Assembly (NCBI RefSeq): GCF_018271975.1
Contig: NZ_JAGUCN010000021.1
Location: forward strand, 1 to 64,000
Length of the DNA: 64,000 bases
Direction: 5' to 3'
Source: Carboxylicivirga mesophila
Lineage (GTDB): Bacteria > Bacteroidota > Bacteroidia > Bacteroidales > Marinilabiliaceae
Program-made: the position numbers and the translations under genes
Shown: positions 38,496 to 46,421 of the stretch, piece after piece
Numbering within the stretch: position 1 is the stretch's first letter
Layout: every line of letters begins with the position of its first letter
Notes under the pieces: generated by a model
The model's input: only the letters and a program-made list of their open reading frames with translations
What the model was told of the DNA's origin: nothing
The model's database searches: none

Positions 38496-39317
38496 ATGGC
38501 AGTTAATTTCAGTATTAGTGAAATAAGGGAGCTATCGGAGCAATTAAGTCTAAAACTTAATCTGCCATTCAGGTATATGACGCATTCGTTTCTTAAGCGC
38601 AGGCTGGGTATGTTTTTTGATAAACAGGGCATCCGTAAGCCTGCTCAGCTTATCGAGCAGCTTGAAAATCGAGATATGTCGGATGAGTTGTGCTATTTCT
38701 TCTCGGTTAATACCACAGAGCTATTTCGTGATGCTGGATTTTGGCGCCATCTGAGGAAGCTGGTTTCTGCCAACTATTGTGGCAATTCATTTAGAATTTG
38801 GTTGCCCGACGTGGCATCAGGTGAAGAGCTGTTTAGCCTGTTGATTCTGCTCAAAGAAATTGATTGCCTTGATAATGCTCATATTGTGGTTAACAGTACC
38901 TCAGATAAGCGAATTGAGCAAATAAGTAAAGGTTGTTTATCCGTTAAAAAGATGGATGTGAATGCTTACAACTATAAACGTTTTGAAGGGCATGAAAATC
39001 CGGAGACCTACTTTATTGATGGTGACAATGGTTTTATGTTCGATACCACTTTAATGCACAATGTTAGTTTTCAGAAAGGTGGTATTGAAAATGCTCCTGA
39101 CGAAAAAATGGATATCATCTTGTTGCGTAACAGCTTACTGTATTACATACGTGATTACCACGAAACAATTAAGGATATGGCTGATAAGGCATTAGTGAGT
39201 GGAGGCTTAATGTGTCTGGGGGTGAAAGAACAGTTACCGGCACCATATAACGAGCGTTTTGAGTGTCTCGATGAAAAAGAAAAGATTTACAAAAAATTCA
39301 GGTTTATAAAAGACTAA
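38496..39317 (+). CDS. Degenerate CheR-like protein (probable pseudo-methyltransferase)
   Basis: A 273-residue CheR-like protein starting at ATG 38496, one base after the preceding stop (an ATG at 38445 lies inside the upstream gene). It keeps the CheR landmark NTTELFRDAGFW (72-83). However, the cofactor loop is WLPDVASGEELFS (102-114), lacking the Gly-Cys of AGCSSGEEP, and the FCRNVLIYFD motif has become LLRNSLLYYI. The GNHESL motif is replaced by LGVKEQLPA. S-adenosylmethionine binding is therefore doubtful. It may be an inactive decoy that docks on the receptor or CheR. Its stop overlaps the next ATG (TAATG), suggesting coupling with the CheB-type esterase. Confidence 0.8.
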   Translation: MAVNFSISEIRELSEQLSLKLNLPFRYMTHSFLKRRLGMFFDKQGIRKPAQLIEQLENRDMSDELCYFFSVNTTELFRDAGFWRHLRKLVSANYCGNSFRIWLPDVASGEELFSLLILLKEIDCLDNAHIVVNSTSDKRIEQISKGCLSVKKMDVNAYNYKRFEGHENPETYFIDGDNGFMFDTTLMHNVSFQKGGIENAPDEKMDIILLRNSLLYYIRDYHETIKDMADKALVSGGLMCLGVKEQLPAPYNERFECLDEKEKIYKKFRFIKD

Positions 39318-39889
39318 TGGTAAAAGGTGCATATAAAGCAGTAGTAATTGGTGGATCGGCAGGTAGTTTTTCGGTCGTTTCAAAATTGTTGTCGCAACTA
39401 CGCGAAGACTTCCCCTTGCCCGTTATTATTTGCCTGCACCGTCTTAAGCATGTGCGTTCTGGATTGGTGGAGAGCATCAGGCTTAAATCCAAATTAGAGG
39501 TAATAGAACCTAATGATAAGGAGCCGATAAAAGGAGGTAAAGTATATTTAGCACCATCCAATTACCATATGTTTATTGAATACGATGGTACCTTTTCATT
39601 ATCAACTGAGGAACCGCTTAATCATAGCCGGCCATCCATCGATCACACACTCTCGTCAGCTGCATACGTCTATCGTAATAAGCTGATAGGTATTGTACTG
39701 ACAGGAGCTAATAAAGATGGAGCGAAAGGCATGAAAGATATTGCTGATAAGCGCGGCCATACTATTATCCAGGATCCAAAAACCTGTGAAATGGATACCA
39801 TGCCCAAAAGTGTTGCAAAATTAATAAAGCCTAACGAGGTATTGACGCCTGAGGGAATAGTAAAATTTTTAAACCAATTAGCGTTATAA
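39317..39889 (+). CDS. Stand-alone CheB methylesterase domain without receiver
   Basis: A 190-residue protein that is just the CheB catalytic domain. The triad is complete: S14 (VIGGSAGSFSVV), H41 (IICLHRLKHVR) and D134 (LTGANKDGAKGM). GGKVYLAPSNYHMFI and RPSIDHTLSSAA also match. It lacks the receiver that normally restrains the esterase until phosphorylated, so it may be constitutively active or controlled by partners. Its ATG overlaps the degenerate CheR-like stop by one base, suggesting that these two work together, perhaps on a different target from the main CheR/CheB pair. Confidence 0.92.
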   Translation: MVKGAYKAVVIGGSAGSFSVVSKLLSQLREDFPLPVIICLHRLKHVRSGLVESIRLKSKLEVIEPNDKEPIKGGKVYLAPSNYHMFIEYDGTFSLSTEEPLNHSRPSIDHTLSSAAYVYRNKLIGIVLTGANKDGAKGMKDIADKRGHTIIQDPKTCEMDTMPKSVAKLIKPNEVLTPEGIVKFLNQLAL

Positions 39890-39900
39890 GAGTATAAACA

Positions 39901-39923
39901 AAGAGGCCGGTTTGGCTTTTTTA
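39901..39923 (+). terminator. Possible terminator inside cluster
   Basis: AAAGAGGCC (39901-39909) can pair with GGCTTTTTT (39915-39923) with two G-U pairs around a 5-base loop. It lies between the CheB esterase gene and the small GAF gene and could end or reduce the upstream transcript. Confidence 0.35.
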
Positions 39924-39982
39924 AACAGATAAATGGCAAGGGTGGCAGTGTCATCAGGCTATTGAAAGATAATTTTAGACAC

Positions 39983-40711
39983 ATGAAAAGAGGTAAGTAT
40001 ATTTTCTGGTTAGGAGCATTATTTTTTGGATTATCATTAGCTAAGTATGCTTTTAATATGGATCTGATGCCTGCCACATTTATTGTGTTTGAAGTACTTT
40101 CTTTTTTAGTTGTACTGTTCATGATCTATTTCGTTCAGAACTATATTGATACCTGTAAAAGTGGTGTAGGTAAATCTGAAGAGGATAAGGAATGTGTAAA
40201 AAAACAAGCTGAAATTGAGCGATTAAGGCGCCGGTTAAAGTCCTTTGAAAATTCAAACGATTTAAAGGAGCAACAAGTACATGCTAATAGCAATGAGCTG
40301 GTAGGCCAGTTAAAGAAGGCCTTTAAGGGGTATGATGGTCAAACTGGCGATGCTTTAATGAAAGAGCTTATTAAGCATTATGAAGTGATGGCTGCCGTTG
40401 CCTATTGTAAAGATAATGATAGTTACTCTGCCGTAAATCGATTCGGAATCGATGATGAATATATTTTACCTGATTTAAAGGCAGATGATGGGCTGCATGC
40501 ACAGGCTATTGCTGACAAACAAGCTATGGAGATTGCTGATATACCAGCTGATTACTTAGAGGTTGGCTCAGCTACAGGTAGTACTCAACCAGTGTATCTT
40601 TATATTCTTCCTTTAATTCAGGATGAACAAAAAGGATTGGTTCTCGAATTAGCTACCTTTAAGAAGAATGACCTGGTTGAGGTGTGGAATAAATTTCAAT
40701 CAGCGCAATAA
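39983..40711 (+). CDS. Small membrane-anchored GAF-like protein
   Basis: A 242-residue protein from ATG 39983 (MKRGKYIFWLGALFFGLSLAKYAF). Two helices (about 5-25 and 33-55) anchor a coiled coil (about 75-105) and a C-terminal GAF-like domain (about 115-235). The GAF domain matches those of 35751 and 40731 in the order ADIPADYLEVGSATG, PVYLYILPLIQDEQKGLVLELATF. It has no output domain. It may be a heterodimer partner of the larger GAF proteins. It lies 19 bases before the phosphatase gene. Confidence 0.7.
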   Translation: MKRGKYIFWLGALFFGLSLAKYAFNMDLMPATFIVFEVLSFLVVLFMIYFVQNYIDTCKSGVGKSEEDKECVKKQAEIERLRRRLKSFENSNDLKEQQVHANSNELVGQLKKAFKGYDGQTGDALMKELIKHYEVMAAVAYCKDNDSYSAVNRFGIDDEYILPDLKADDGLHAQAIADKQAMEIADIPADYLEVGSATGSTQPVYLYILPLIQDEQKGLVLELATFKKNDLVEVWNKFQSAQ

Positions 40712-40730
40712 ACCCAGAGAATAAATAGAT

Positions 40731-43334
40731 ATGGCTAAAATAACCAATAAAATCAAGCAATTATTATCCATGTCGGTACTAAGTGAACGCGACTGGTATT
40801 TGTTGTCCATGGGGCTATTGTGTATACTGTTACTCATTTGGTCAGGTTTTCTATCGTTCAATAACCTTCATTTTTCAATGGGTAATATTGCGGTCATACA
40901 CCGGTCGGTATTGGTATGGGCAATTGATTTATTAGTTATCTCTATACCAGTGGTTATCTTGTCAATCGTCAATTATAACAAAGGACAGCAAAGGAAACTT
41001 CAGAATGAGAATCGTCTGCTTAAGGAGCAACTCGATAAAAATGTGGAGCTGGCAGAACAAATTGGTCGTGGCGAACTGGATGAAATTGAATTGGTTGACG
41101 GACATCTTTCAGAAGTACTCTATAATTTAGGCACCAACCTTAAAAACACAAAGCATAAAGAGGAGGCCTATAATTGGATATCAAAGGGTAAGGAAAAAAT
41201 CTCGGATATACTGCGAACGCACAACAAGGTGCATATGCTGGCTGACGATGTGATTCGTGGAATTATTGATTATTCAGGCGGTGTTCAGGGGTCGTTATAT
41301 CTGCTAAAGGGTAAGGAACTCGTAAATATTGCCACCTATGCCTATAATCGTAAGCGGTTCGAAAAGCAAGTGGTACCTCTTGGCAAAGGATTGCTGGGAA
41401 GTGTGGCTTATGAAAAGCAGATGGTGTATCGTACCGAAATACCTGATGATTACTTCTACATTACCTCTGGCCTTTTAGGTGATAGAAAGCCCAGGAGCCT
41501 TCTCATAGTGCCACTTTTGCAAGAAGAGGAGTTGCAGGGAGTGTTTGAAATTGGTTATCTGCATGAAAGACTGCCCAAGCATGTATTAAAGTTTGCGGAA
41601 GAGCTAAGTAGTGTTATCGGACGAACGTTTTATAACTTAAAGATTAATGAGCAAACCGAAGTACTTCTGAAAGAATCGCAGGAGATGACGGTGACGCTGA
41701 AGGAAAACGAGAAGCAGTTGCAATTGAATGCTGCTGAAATGCTGGAAGCACAAGAGGAGTTGGAAAAGTCTAACAAACTGCTTGAAGGGCATATTCAGGA
41801 AGTTGAACATGCCCAGCAACGTCTGGAAGCTCTTCTGACCAATGCGTCCGAGTTTATTTCAATCTATAATGAGAAACAGGAGCTGGTGTTCGAGAGCCCG
41901 TCGGTCAAGCACATTCTTGGTTATGGGCCAGAGGATAAGGTATCGGGAATGGATCCTGAACTGATGACACCTCGAGGTTACAAAACCATCAATAACCTGT
42001 TTCAATACCTGCTTGAAACACCAGGAGGCGAGCAATCTGCGCAGTATACTTACCTAAAAAAGAGCGGGGAGAAATTATTCCTCGAAACCACCGGTAAAAA
42101 CCTCTTACATGACCCGGCCATTAGAGGTATTATTTTTAACACCCAGGATATTACTGAACGTAAGCGTGCGGAGAAGGAAGAGCGAATGAAAAGTAGGATG
42201 CAGTCGCTTTCAGAGAATTCACCAGATATGATCATCCGTATTAATACCGGAGGAAAGTTGGTGTATGTCAATCCTAAAGTGGCTGATTTTATTGGTTTGC
42301 CTGCGGCCGAACTAGTGAAAAATCGCGTTAATGAGTTGGATATTGATGAGCGATTCAGAGATTATATGCTGGACTCACTGAAGCAGATTAGAGCCGAAGA
42401 AAAGCAAGTTATATCCGAGGTGGAGGTGCAGGCTGGTGAGCAAACCTTAATCATGGAGATAAAGGCTATTCCTGAATTCAATGAGGACAGGGATTTAGAA
42501 TCGGTTTTGTTTGTAGCACATGATATGACCGAGTTCAAGAAAATTGAGCAAGAGATTAAGGAGAAAAATAAAAAGATTTCTGACAGTATTAACTATGCTC
42601 AGCGTATTCAGACAGCTATTTTACCTGATACCAAAGTACTACAGCAATTTTTTCCACGTTCATTTATCTTTTATCGACCTAAAGATGTGGTAAGTGGTGA
42701 TTTCCCCTGGATGTTTAAGAAGGATAACTTCTTTTATATTGCAGCAGTGGATTGTACGGGGCATGGTGTGCCGGGTGCTCTGCTGTCGTTCATTGGTTAC
42801 TTTTTGATGAATAATATAGTTAATGCCAGTGATAGTGTAACGGCGTCTGAACTACTGGATAGCCTGCATCTTGATGTGCGTCGAACCCTGCGTCAGGATC
42901 AGGAAGGTTCGAACGGTCGTGATGGTATGGATTTGGCCTTGGTGAAGATTGATCTTGAGTCGGATGAATTACAATTTGCTGGTGCGCATAACCCACTTTA
43001 TTACCTGAGTGATGGTGAATTGTCCATATACAAGGGGTCCCGCAAAGGCATTGGTGGAAAACCATTAGCGAAAAAGGTGGAGAAAGATTTTGAGAATAAT
43101 ATTATTCAATACAAGAAAGGTGATCAGTTCTTTATCTTCTCCGATGGGTTACCTGATCAGGTGGGAGGACCGAAGGGACGTAAATATCAATCTAAACGTA
43201 TCAGAGAGGCTCTGGAGGCTGAGCCGAATCAAACAATGGCACATTTCGAACGCCATTTCTCCAATGATTTTTATGATTGGATGGGCGAATATAAACAAGT
43301 TGACGATGTACTGTTAATAGGTATCGAGTTGTAG
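40731..43334 (+). CDS. Membrane GAF-PAS-PAS-PP2C (SpoIIE/RsbU-type) phosphatase
   Basis: An 867-residue sensor phosphatase: two helices (about 22-45 and 62-83), linker, GAF (about 165-300; RSLLIVPLLQEEELQGVFEI), coiled coil (about 305-365), two PAS domains (about 370-480 and 490-610), then a PP2C-like SpoIIE domain (about 640-867). Metal-binding motifs are present: VVSGDFPWMF, AVDCTGHGVPGALLS, DGMDLALVKI, FSDGLPDQVGG and QVDDVLLIGI. Such phosphatases dephosphorylate STAS anti-anti-sigma proteins; a STAS protein is encoded at 28124. It closes the chemosensory cluster and is probably its alternative output or a sensor feeding into it. Its GAF is paralogous to two other cluster proteins. Confidence 0.93.
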   Translation: MAKITNKIKQLLSMSVLSERDWYLLSMGLLCILLLIWSGFLSFNNLHFSMGNIAVIHRSVLVWAIDLLVISIPVVILSIVNYNKGQQRKLQNENRLLKEQLDKNVELAEQIGRGELDEIELVDGHLSEVLYNLGTNLKNTKHKEEAYNWISKGKEKISDILRTHNKVHMLADDVIRGIIDYSGGVQGSLYLLKGKELVNIATYAYNRKRFEKQVVPLGKGLLGSVAYEKQMVYRTEIPDDYFYITSGLLGDRKPRSLLIVPLLQEEELQGVFEIGYLHERLPKHVLKFAEELSSVIGRTFYNLKINEQTEVLLKESQEMTVTLKENEKQLQLNAAEMLEAQEELEKSNKLLEGHIQEVEHAQQRLEALLTNASEFISIYNEKQELVFESPSVKHILGYGPEDKVSGMDPELMTPRGYKTINNLFQYLLETPGGEQSAQYTYLKKSGEKLFLETTGKNLLHDPAIRGIIFNTQDITERKRAEKEERMKSRMQSLSENSPDMIIRINTGGKLVYVNPKVADFIGLPAAELVKNRVNELDIDERFRDYMLDSLKQIRAEEKQVISEVEVQAGEQTLIMEIKAIPEFNEDRDLESVLFVAHDMTEFKKIEQEIKEKNKKISDSINYAQRIQTAILPDTKVLQQFFPRSFIFYRPKDVVSGDFPWMFKKDNFFYIAAVDCTGHGVPGALLSFIGYFLMNNIVNASDSVTASELLDSLHLDVRRTLRQDQEGSNGRDGMDLALVKIDLESDELQFAGAHNPLYYLSDGELSIYKGSRKGIGGKPLAKKVEKDFENNIIQYKKGDQFFIFSDGLPDQVGGPKGRKYQSKRIREALEAEPNQTMAHFERHFSNDFYDWMGEYKQVDDVLLIGIEL

Positions 43335-43349
43335 CCTGATTAGCTACAA
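43329..43349. terminator. Candidate terminator at the end of the cluster
   Basis: TTGTAGC (43329-43335) pairs with GCTACAA (43343-43349), with GAGTTTTT soon after. It overlaps the phosphatase stop codon and lies between convergent genes. Confidence 0.4.
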
Positions 43350-43360
43350 CTCATGAGTTT

Positions 43361-44716
43361 TTAAATTAATTCAGTTGCCAGAGTTTTAAGATCGACACCC
43401 GATAAGTTACCTGATGTCATTATTAGTAGGTTAGAGTTGGTATAATTCTGTTGTTTAAGCCATTGTACAAGGTTTTCAGAATCAGTCATTACCAATAAAT
43501 CTATACGTCCAAAAGCAGCTAGTACCTCATCTGGTGTGATAGCCGGTAGTTTCTTATGCTCCAGCACTTGTGGATTATAGTACACCACTGCCGTATCCGC
43601 TTCATCCATTGTTTTATTGTACTGTGGCAGGAAATCCTTGTTCAGGCTGCTAAACGTATGTAGCTCCATCACTGCAATTAGTTTACGATCTTTAAACTGT
43701 TGCTTCATGGCATTAGTGGTAGCCTGCAGTTTACTAGGTGAGTGGGCAAAGTCAAGGTAAATGCTTGTATCGTCATTTTTAGCCAAGAGTTGAAGGCGTT
43801 TGGCTGCTCCCTTGAAGCTTTGCATGGCTTGTAAAAAGGCATGATTTTCGATGCCAAGCTGTTCACAAACCATGCGTGCACCATTCATGTTTTGCATATT
43901 GTGATCCCCAAATACTTCCATGGGATAGTGCTTACCCTCCCATTCAACAATAGCTAGCCCTTCATCATTAATATTAGTGATGGTGTTGTATGGAATCGCC
44001 TTGATTCTAGCGGTAAGATTCGTTGCTAGTTTACACAGCTCATTATCACCATCGAAATAGATGAGGGAGCCTTCATCAGTGATACTTTCAGAAAATTTAA
44101 CAAATTGACTGATGTAATTCTCCCAGGTGGGAAAAACATTCATATGATCCCACGCTATACCTGTTAGCATCGCAATATGGGGTTTATACCAGTGAAATTT
44201 CGGTGTTAAATCAATGGGTGAGGACAAGTATTCATCGCCTTCAAATATGGCAATAGGGGCTTCCGTAGTCAGTTTAACCATGGTATCAAAACCATCCAGT
44301 TGAGCGCCTACCATGTAATCAAAATCTATTTGCAGCTCCTTTAGCACGTGCATAATCATAGCTGTGGTAGTGGTTTTACCATGACTACCGCCAATCACCA
44401 CACGTTGTTTATTCTTGGTTTGCTCATACAAATACTCCGGGTATGAATAAATTTTGAGGCCCAGCTTCTGAGCTTCTATTAATTCGGGATTGTCTTTACG
44501 TGCATGCATGCCAAGAATAATGGCATCCAGGTCAGAAGAAATTGCTTCTGGATGCCAACCTTCTTTTGCAGGCAATAGGCCATGTTGCTTTAGTCTTGAT
44601 TTGGACGGTTCAAAAATTTCATCATCAGAACCTGTTACCTGAAAACCTTTTTGATGTAATGCGATGGCCAGATTGTGCATGGCACTGCCACCTATGGCAA
44701 TAAAATGGACTCTCAT
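43361..44716 (-). CDS. mpl: UDP-N-acetylmuramate:L-alanyl-gamma-D-glutamyl-meso-diaminopimelate ligase
   Basis: A 451-residue Mur-ligase family enzyme. It attaches the recycled tripeptide to UDP-MurNAc with ATP, saving peptidoglycan precursors in the cytosol. The N terminus MRVHFIAIGGSAMHNLAIAL is the nucleotide-sugar Rossmann domain, the ATP loop is GGSHGKTTTTAM near residue 108, and EGDEYLSSPIDLTPKF and GIAWDHMNVFP follow. These match Mpl better than MurC. It is divergent from the metallo-hydrolase at 44846 and convergent with the chemosensory cluster. Confidence 0.92.
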   Translation of the reverse strand: MRVHFIAIGGSAMHNLAIALHQKGFQVTGSDDEIFEPSKSRLKQHGLLPAKEGWHPEAISSDLDAIILGMHARKDNPELIEAQKLGLKIYSYPEYLYEQTKNKQRVVIGGSHGKTTTTAMIMHVLKELQIDFDYMVGAQLDGFDTMVKLTTEAPIAIFEGDEYLSSPIDLTPKFHWYKPHIAMLTGIAWDHMNVFPTWENYISQFVKFSESITDEGSLIYFDGDNELCKLATNLTARIKAIPYNTITNINDEGLAIVEWEGKHYPMEVFGDHNMQNMNGARMVCEQLGIENHAFLQAMQSFKGAAKRLQLLAKNDDTSIYLDFAHSPSKLQATTNAMKQQFKDRKLIAVMELHTFSSLNKDFLPQYNKTMDEADTAVVYYNPQVLEHKKLPAITPDEVLAAFGRIDLLVMTDSENLVQWLKQQNYTNSNLLIMTSGNLSGVDLKTLATELI

Positions 44717-44789
44717 AGAAATACTTTGTTTTGCTCTTTTGTTTACCCTTTAGCACCTGCGGAAACCCTTTTGTCATTTGGCAAAAGCG

Positions 44790-44797
44790 TATCTTTG
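44790..44797 (+). promoter_or_regulatory. Candidate promoter -7 box for metallo-hydrolase
   Basis: TATCTTTG matches TAnnTTTG. A TTTG at 44770-44773 could be the -33 element, spaced 16 bases. The start codon follows at 44846. Confidence 0.5.
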
Positions 44798-44845
44798 GCG
44801 GCTTGAGTACTTTGGACAAGTAAATGTAGTTATTATTAAGAGAGG

Positions 44846-45712
44846 ATGAGTGGAATGAAGCTGGTAAAAATAGAAACTGGTAATTTTATGGCGGATGGAG
44901 GTGCACTATTTGGTGTTATCCCTAAAGTGATGTGGCAGAAAAAGTATCCGGCCGATGAGGATAACTATTGTAATCTGGCCATGCGCTGTTTGTTGGTCGA
45001 TATGGGTGACCGAAAGGTGTTGATTGATACTGGTGCTGGCGCCAAACAAAGTGATAAGTTCTTTTCGTGGCATCGTTTGAATAGCGAAGCCAATTTGCTG
45101 GATTCATTAACCTCGGCAGGTTATAAACCCAGTGATATTACAGATGTCATATTAACTCACTTACATTGGGATCATTGCGGTGGCTGTGTGTATTACGATG
45201 AGCGAGATAAGCCTATGGTGAGGTTTGAAAATGCCAATCATTGGGTATCTGAAACTCAGTGGCAGAATTATGTTGCCCCAAATAGTCGTGAAGGCGTCGT
45301 CTATTTCCGTGATAATATGCAGCCCATTTATGAAGCTGGCTTGCTTAAGCTGGTTGAGAAGGATGGAATGATAATGGATAACATTGAGCTGCGTATCCTA
45401 AATGGCCATACACAAGGTAATATGTTACCAATTATTCATTCGCCCAATGGATCTTTGGCTTTTATGGGGGATGTCATCCCGGTGTTGCCGAGTATCGGTT
45501 TGCCATGGGTATCAGCCTATGATACCAAGCCTCTTGAAAGTATTGAGGAGAAACAAACGTTTTTAAAAGAAGCCGTAGAAAAAGAGATATGCCTGTTTTT
45601 TGAGCACGATTATTATACCGAGTGCGCCACAATTACTTATGGTTCTAAAGGTTTTGAAGCCGAGAATCTATTCACCCTCAATGAATGGAGTCATCGTAAT
45701 TCAGGTGTTTAA
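44846..45712 (+). CDS. Metallo-beta-lactamase-fold hydrolase (lactonase-like)
   Basis: A 288-residue cytosolic MBL-fold protein. The two-metal motif HLHWDHCGG (HxHxDH) is near residue 108, LNGHTQGNM carries the second His near 190, AFMGDVIPV the bridging Asp near 210, and FFEHDYYTE the last His near 252. The layout resembles the AiiA/AttM-type acyl-homoserine lactonase group and related esterases, but substrate cannot be assigned. ATG 44846 is used; ATG 44855 is also possible. It is divergent from mpl across 129 bases. Confidence 0.85.
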   Translation: MSGMKLVKIETGNFMADGGALFGVIPKVMWQKKYPADEDNYCNLAMRCLLVDMGDRKVLIDTGAGAKQSDKFFSWHRLNSEANLLDSLTSAGYKPSDITDVILTHLHWDHCGGCVYYDERDKPMVRFENANHWVSETQWQNYVAPNSREGVVYFRDNMQPIYEAGLLKLVEKDGMIMDNIELRILNGHTQGNMLPIIHSPNGSLAFMGDVIPVLPSIGLPWVSAYDTKPLESIEEKQTFLKEAVEKEICLFFEHDYYTECATITYGSKGFEAENLFTLNEWSHRNSGV

Positions 45713-45787
45713 CAGCAGCTAAAATGTGTTGTGCAACACTTTCACCTTAAATACAGGTCAATTATTTATTTAATGTAATATAAATGT

Positions 45788-45795
45788 TAACTTTG
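45788..45795 (+). promoter_or_regulatory. Candidate promoter -7 box for MORN-type gene
   Basis: TAACTTTG matches TAnnTTTG and would give a leader of about 90 bases before the ATG at 45893. Confidence 0.35.
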
Positions 45796-45880
45796 TGTTA
45801 ATACAATGAGGTTTTCGTAGTGACATATCAATGCGAAAAGTAAACACACAGGACTTTTGGGAGTTGGTATAAACGTTTAA

Positions 45881-45888
45881 AAAGGAGG
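45881..45888 (+). promoter_or_regulatory. Strong Shine-Dalgarno sequence before MORN-type gene
   Basis: AAAGGAGG ends 4 bases before the ATG at 45893. It is one of the clearest ribosome binding sites in a window where most genes have none, and it fixes the start codon. Confidence 0.6.
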
Positions 45889-45892
45889 CCTT

Positions 45893-46348
45893 ATGAACAA
45901 GTTAGTTTTAGTAATTCTATTGGTTTTAGGGGTTGTGACAACCAGTGCACAACTAAGTGAAAAGGACGGTAAATATTACGATCAGGATAACAAACTCTAT
46001 TCGGGAGTCTATGTCGAATATTATGATTCTGGCAGTAAAAAGTTTGAGATGAATGTGGTGAATGGCGTGAAAGAAGGTCTCACGACTATTTATTTCGAAA
46101 ACGGTAAAACAAAAGAAATTCGCTCTTTTTCAAATAACCAAATGGATGGCACCTGGTTGACTTATGAATCAACAGGTGTAAAAACAGGTGAAGCCAACTA
46201 CAAAGACGGGAAGAAGCATGGCAAATGGTTTATTTGGGATGAGCACGGCGTTAAGCGCTATGAAATGTCCTACAACGACGGTACAAAAGACAGTACCTGG
46301 ACTATTTGGGATGGAAATGGAAAAGTAGTTGGAAAGAAAGAGTATTAG
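45893..46348 (+). CDS. Secreted MORN/YwqK-type repeat protein
   Basis: A 151-residue secreted protein (signal peptide ending VVTTSAQ) with about five MORN-like repeats, each close to Y-x-x-G-x-K-x-G-x-W: for example YVEYYDSGSKKFEM, ENGKTKEIRSF, GTWLTYESTGVKTGEANY, GKWFIWDEHGVKRYEMSY and STWTIWDGNGKVVG. Databases often label such proteins YwqK-family antitoxin, but no toxin gene is adjacent, so that label is not adopted. Exact function unknown; likely periplasmic or surface-exposed. It ends at a very strong bidirectional terminator. Confidence 0.82.
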   Translation: MNKLVLVILLVLGVVTTSAQLSEKDGKYYDQDNKLYSGVYVEYYDSGSKKFEMNVVNGVKEGLTTIYFENGKTKEIRSFSNNQMDGTWLTYESTGVKTGEANYKDGKKHGKWFIWDEHGVKRYEMSYNDGTKDSTWTIWDGNGKVVGKKEY

Positions 46349-46362
46349 AAGGAAACTTCGAT

Positions 46363-46403
46363 AAAGCAATAAAGGCGACCAAAACGGTCGCCTTTATTGC
46401 TTT
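46363..46403. terminator. Strong bidirectional terminator
   Basis: AAAGCAATAAAGGCGACC (46363-46380) pairs perfectly over 18 bp with GGTCGCCTTTATTGCTTT (46386-46403) around AAAAC. It lies between convergent genes. Confidence 0.88.
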
Positions 46404-46421
46404 GTTATAGGTTAAATCTTA

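Noticed and set aside
45893-46348. YwqK-type antitoxin of a toxin-antitoxin pair
   Set aside because: No small toxin gene is adjacent on either side, and the protein has a signal peptide; the MORN repeats alone do not support the label.
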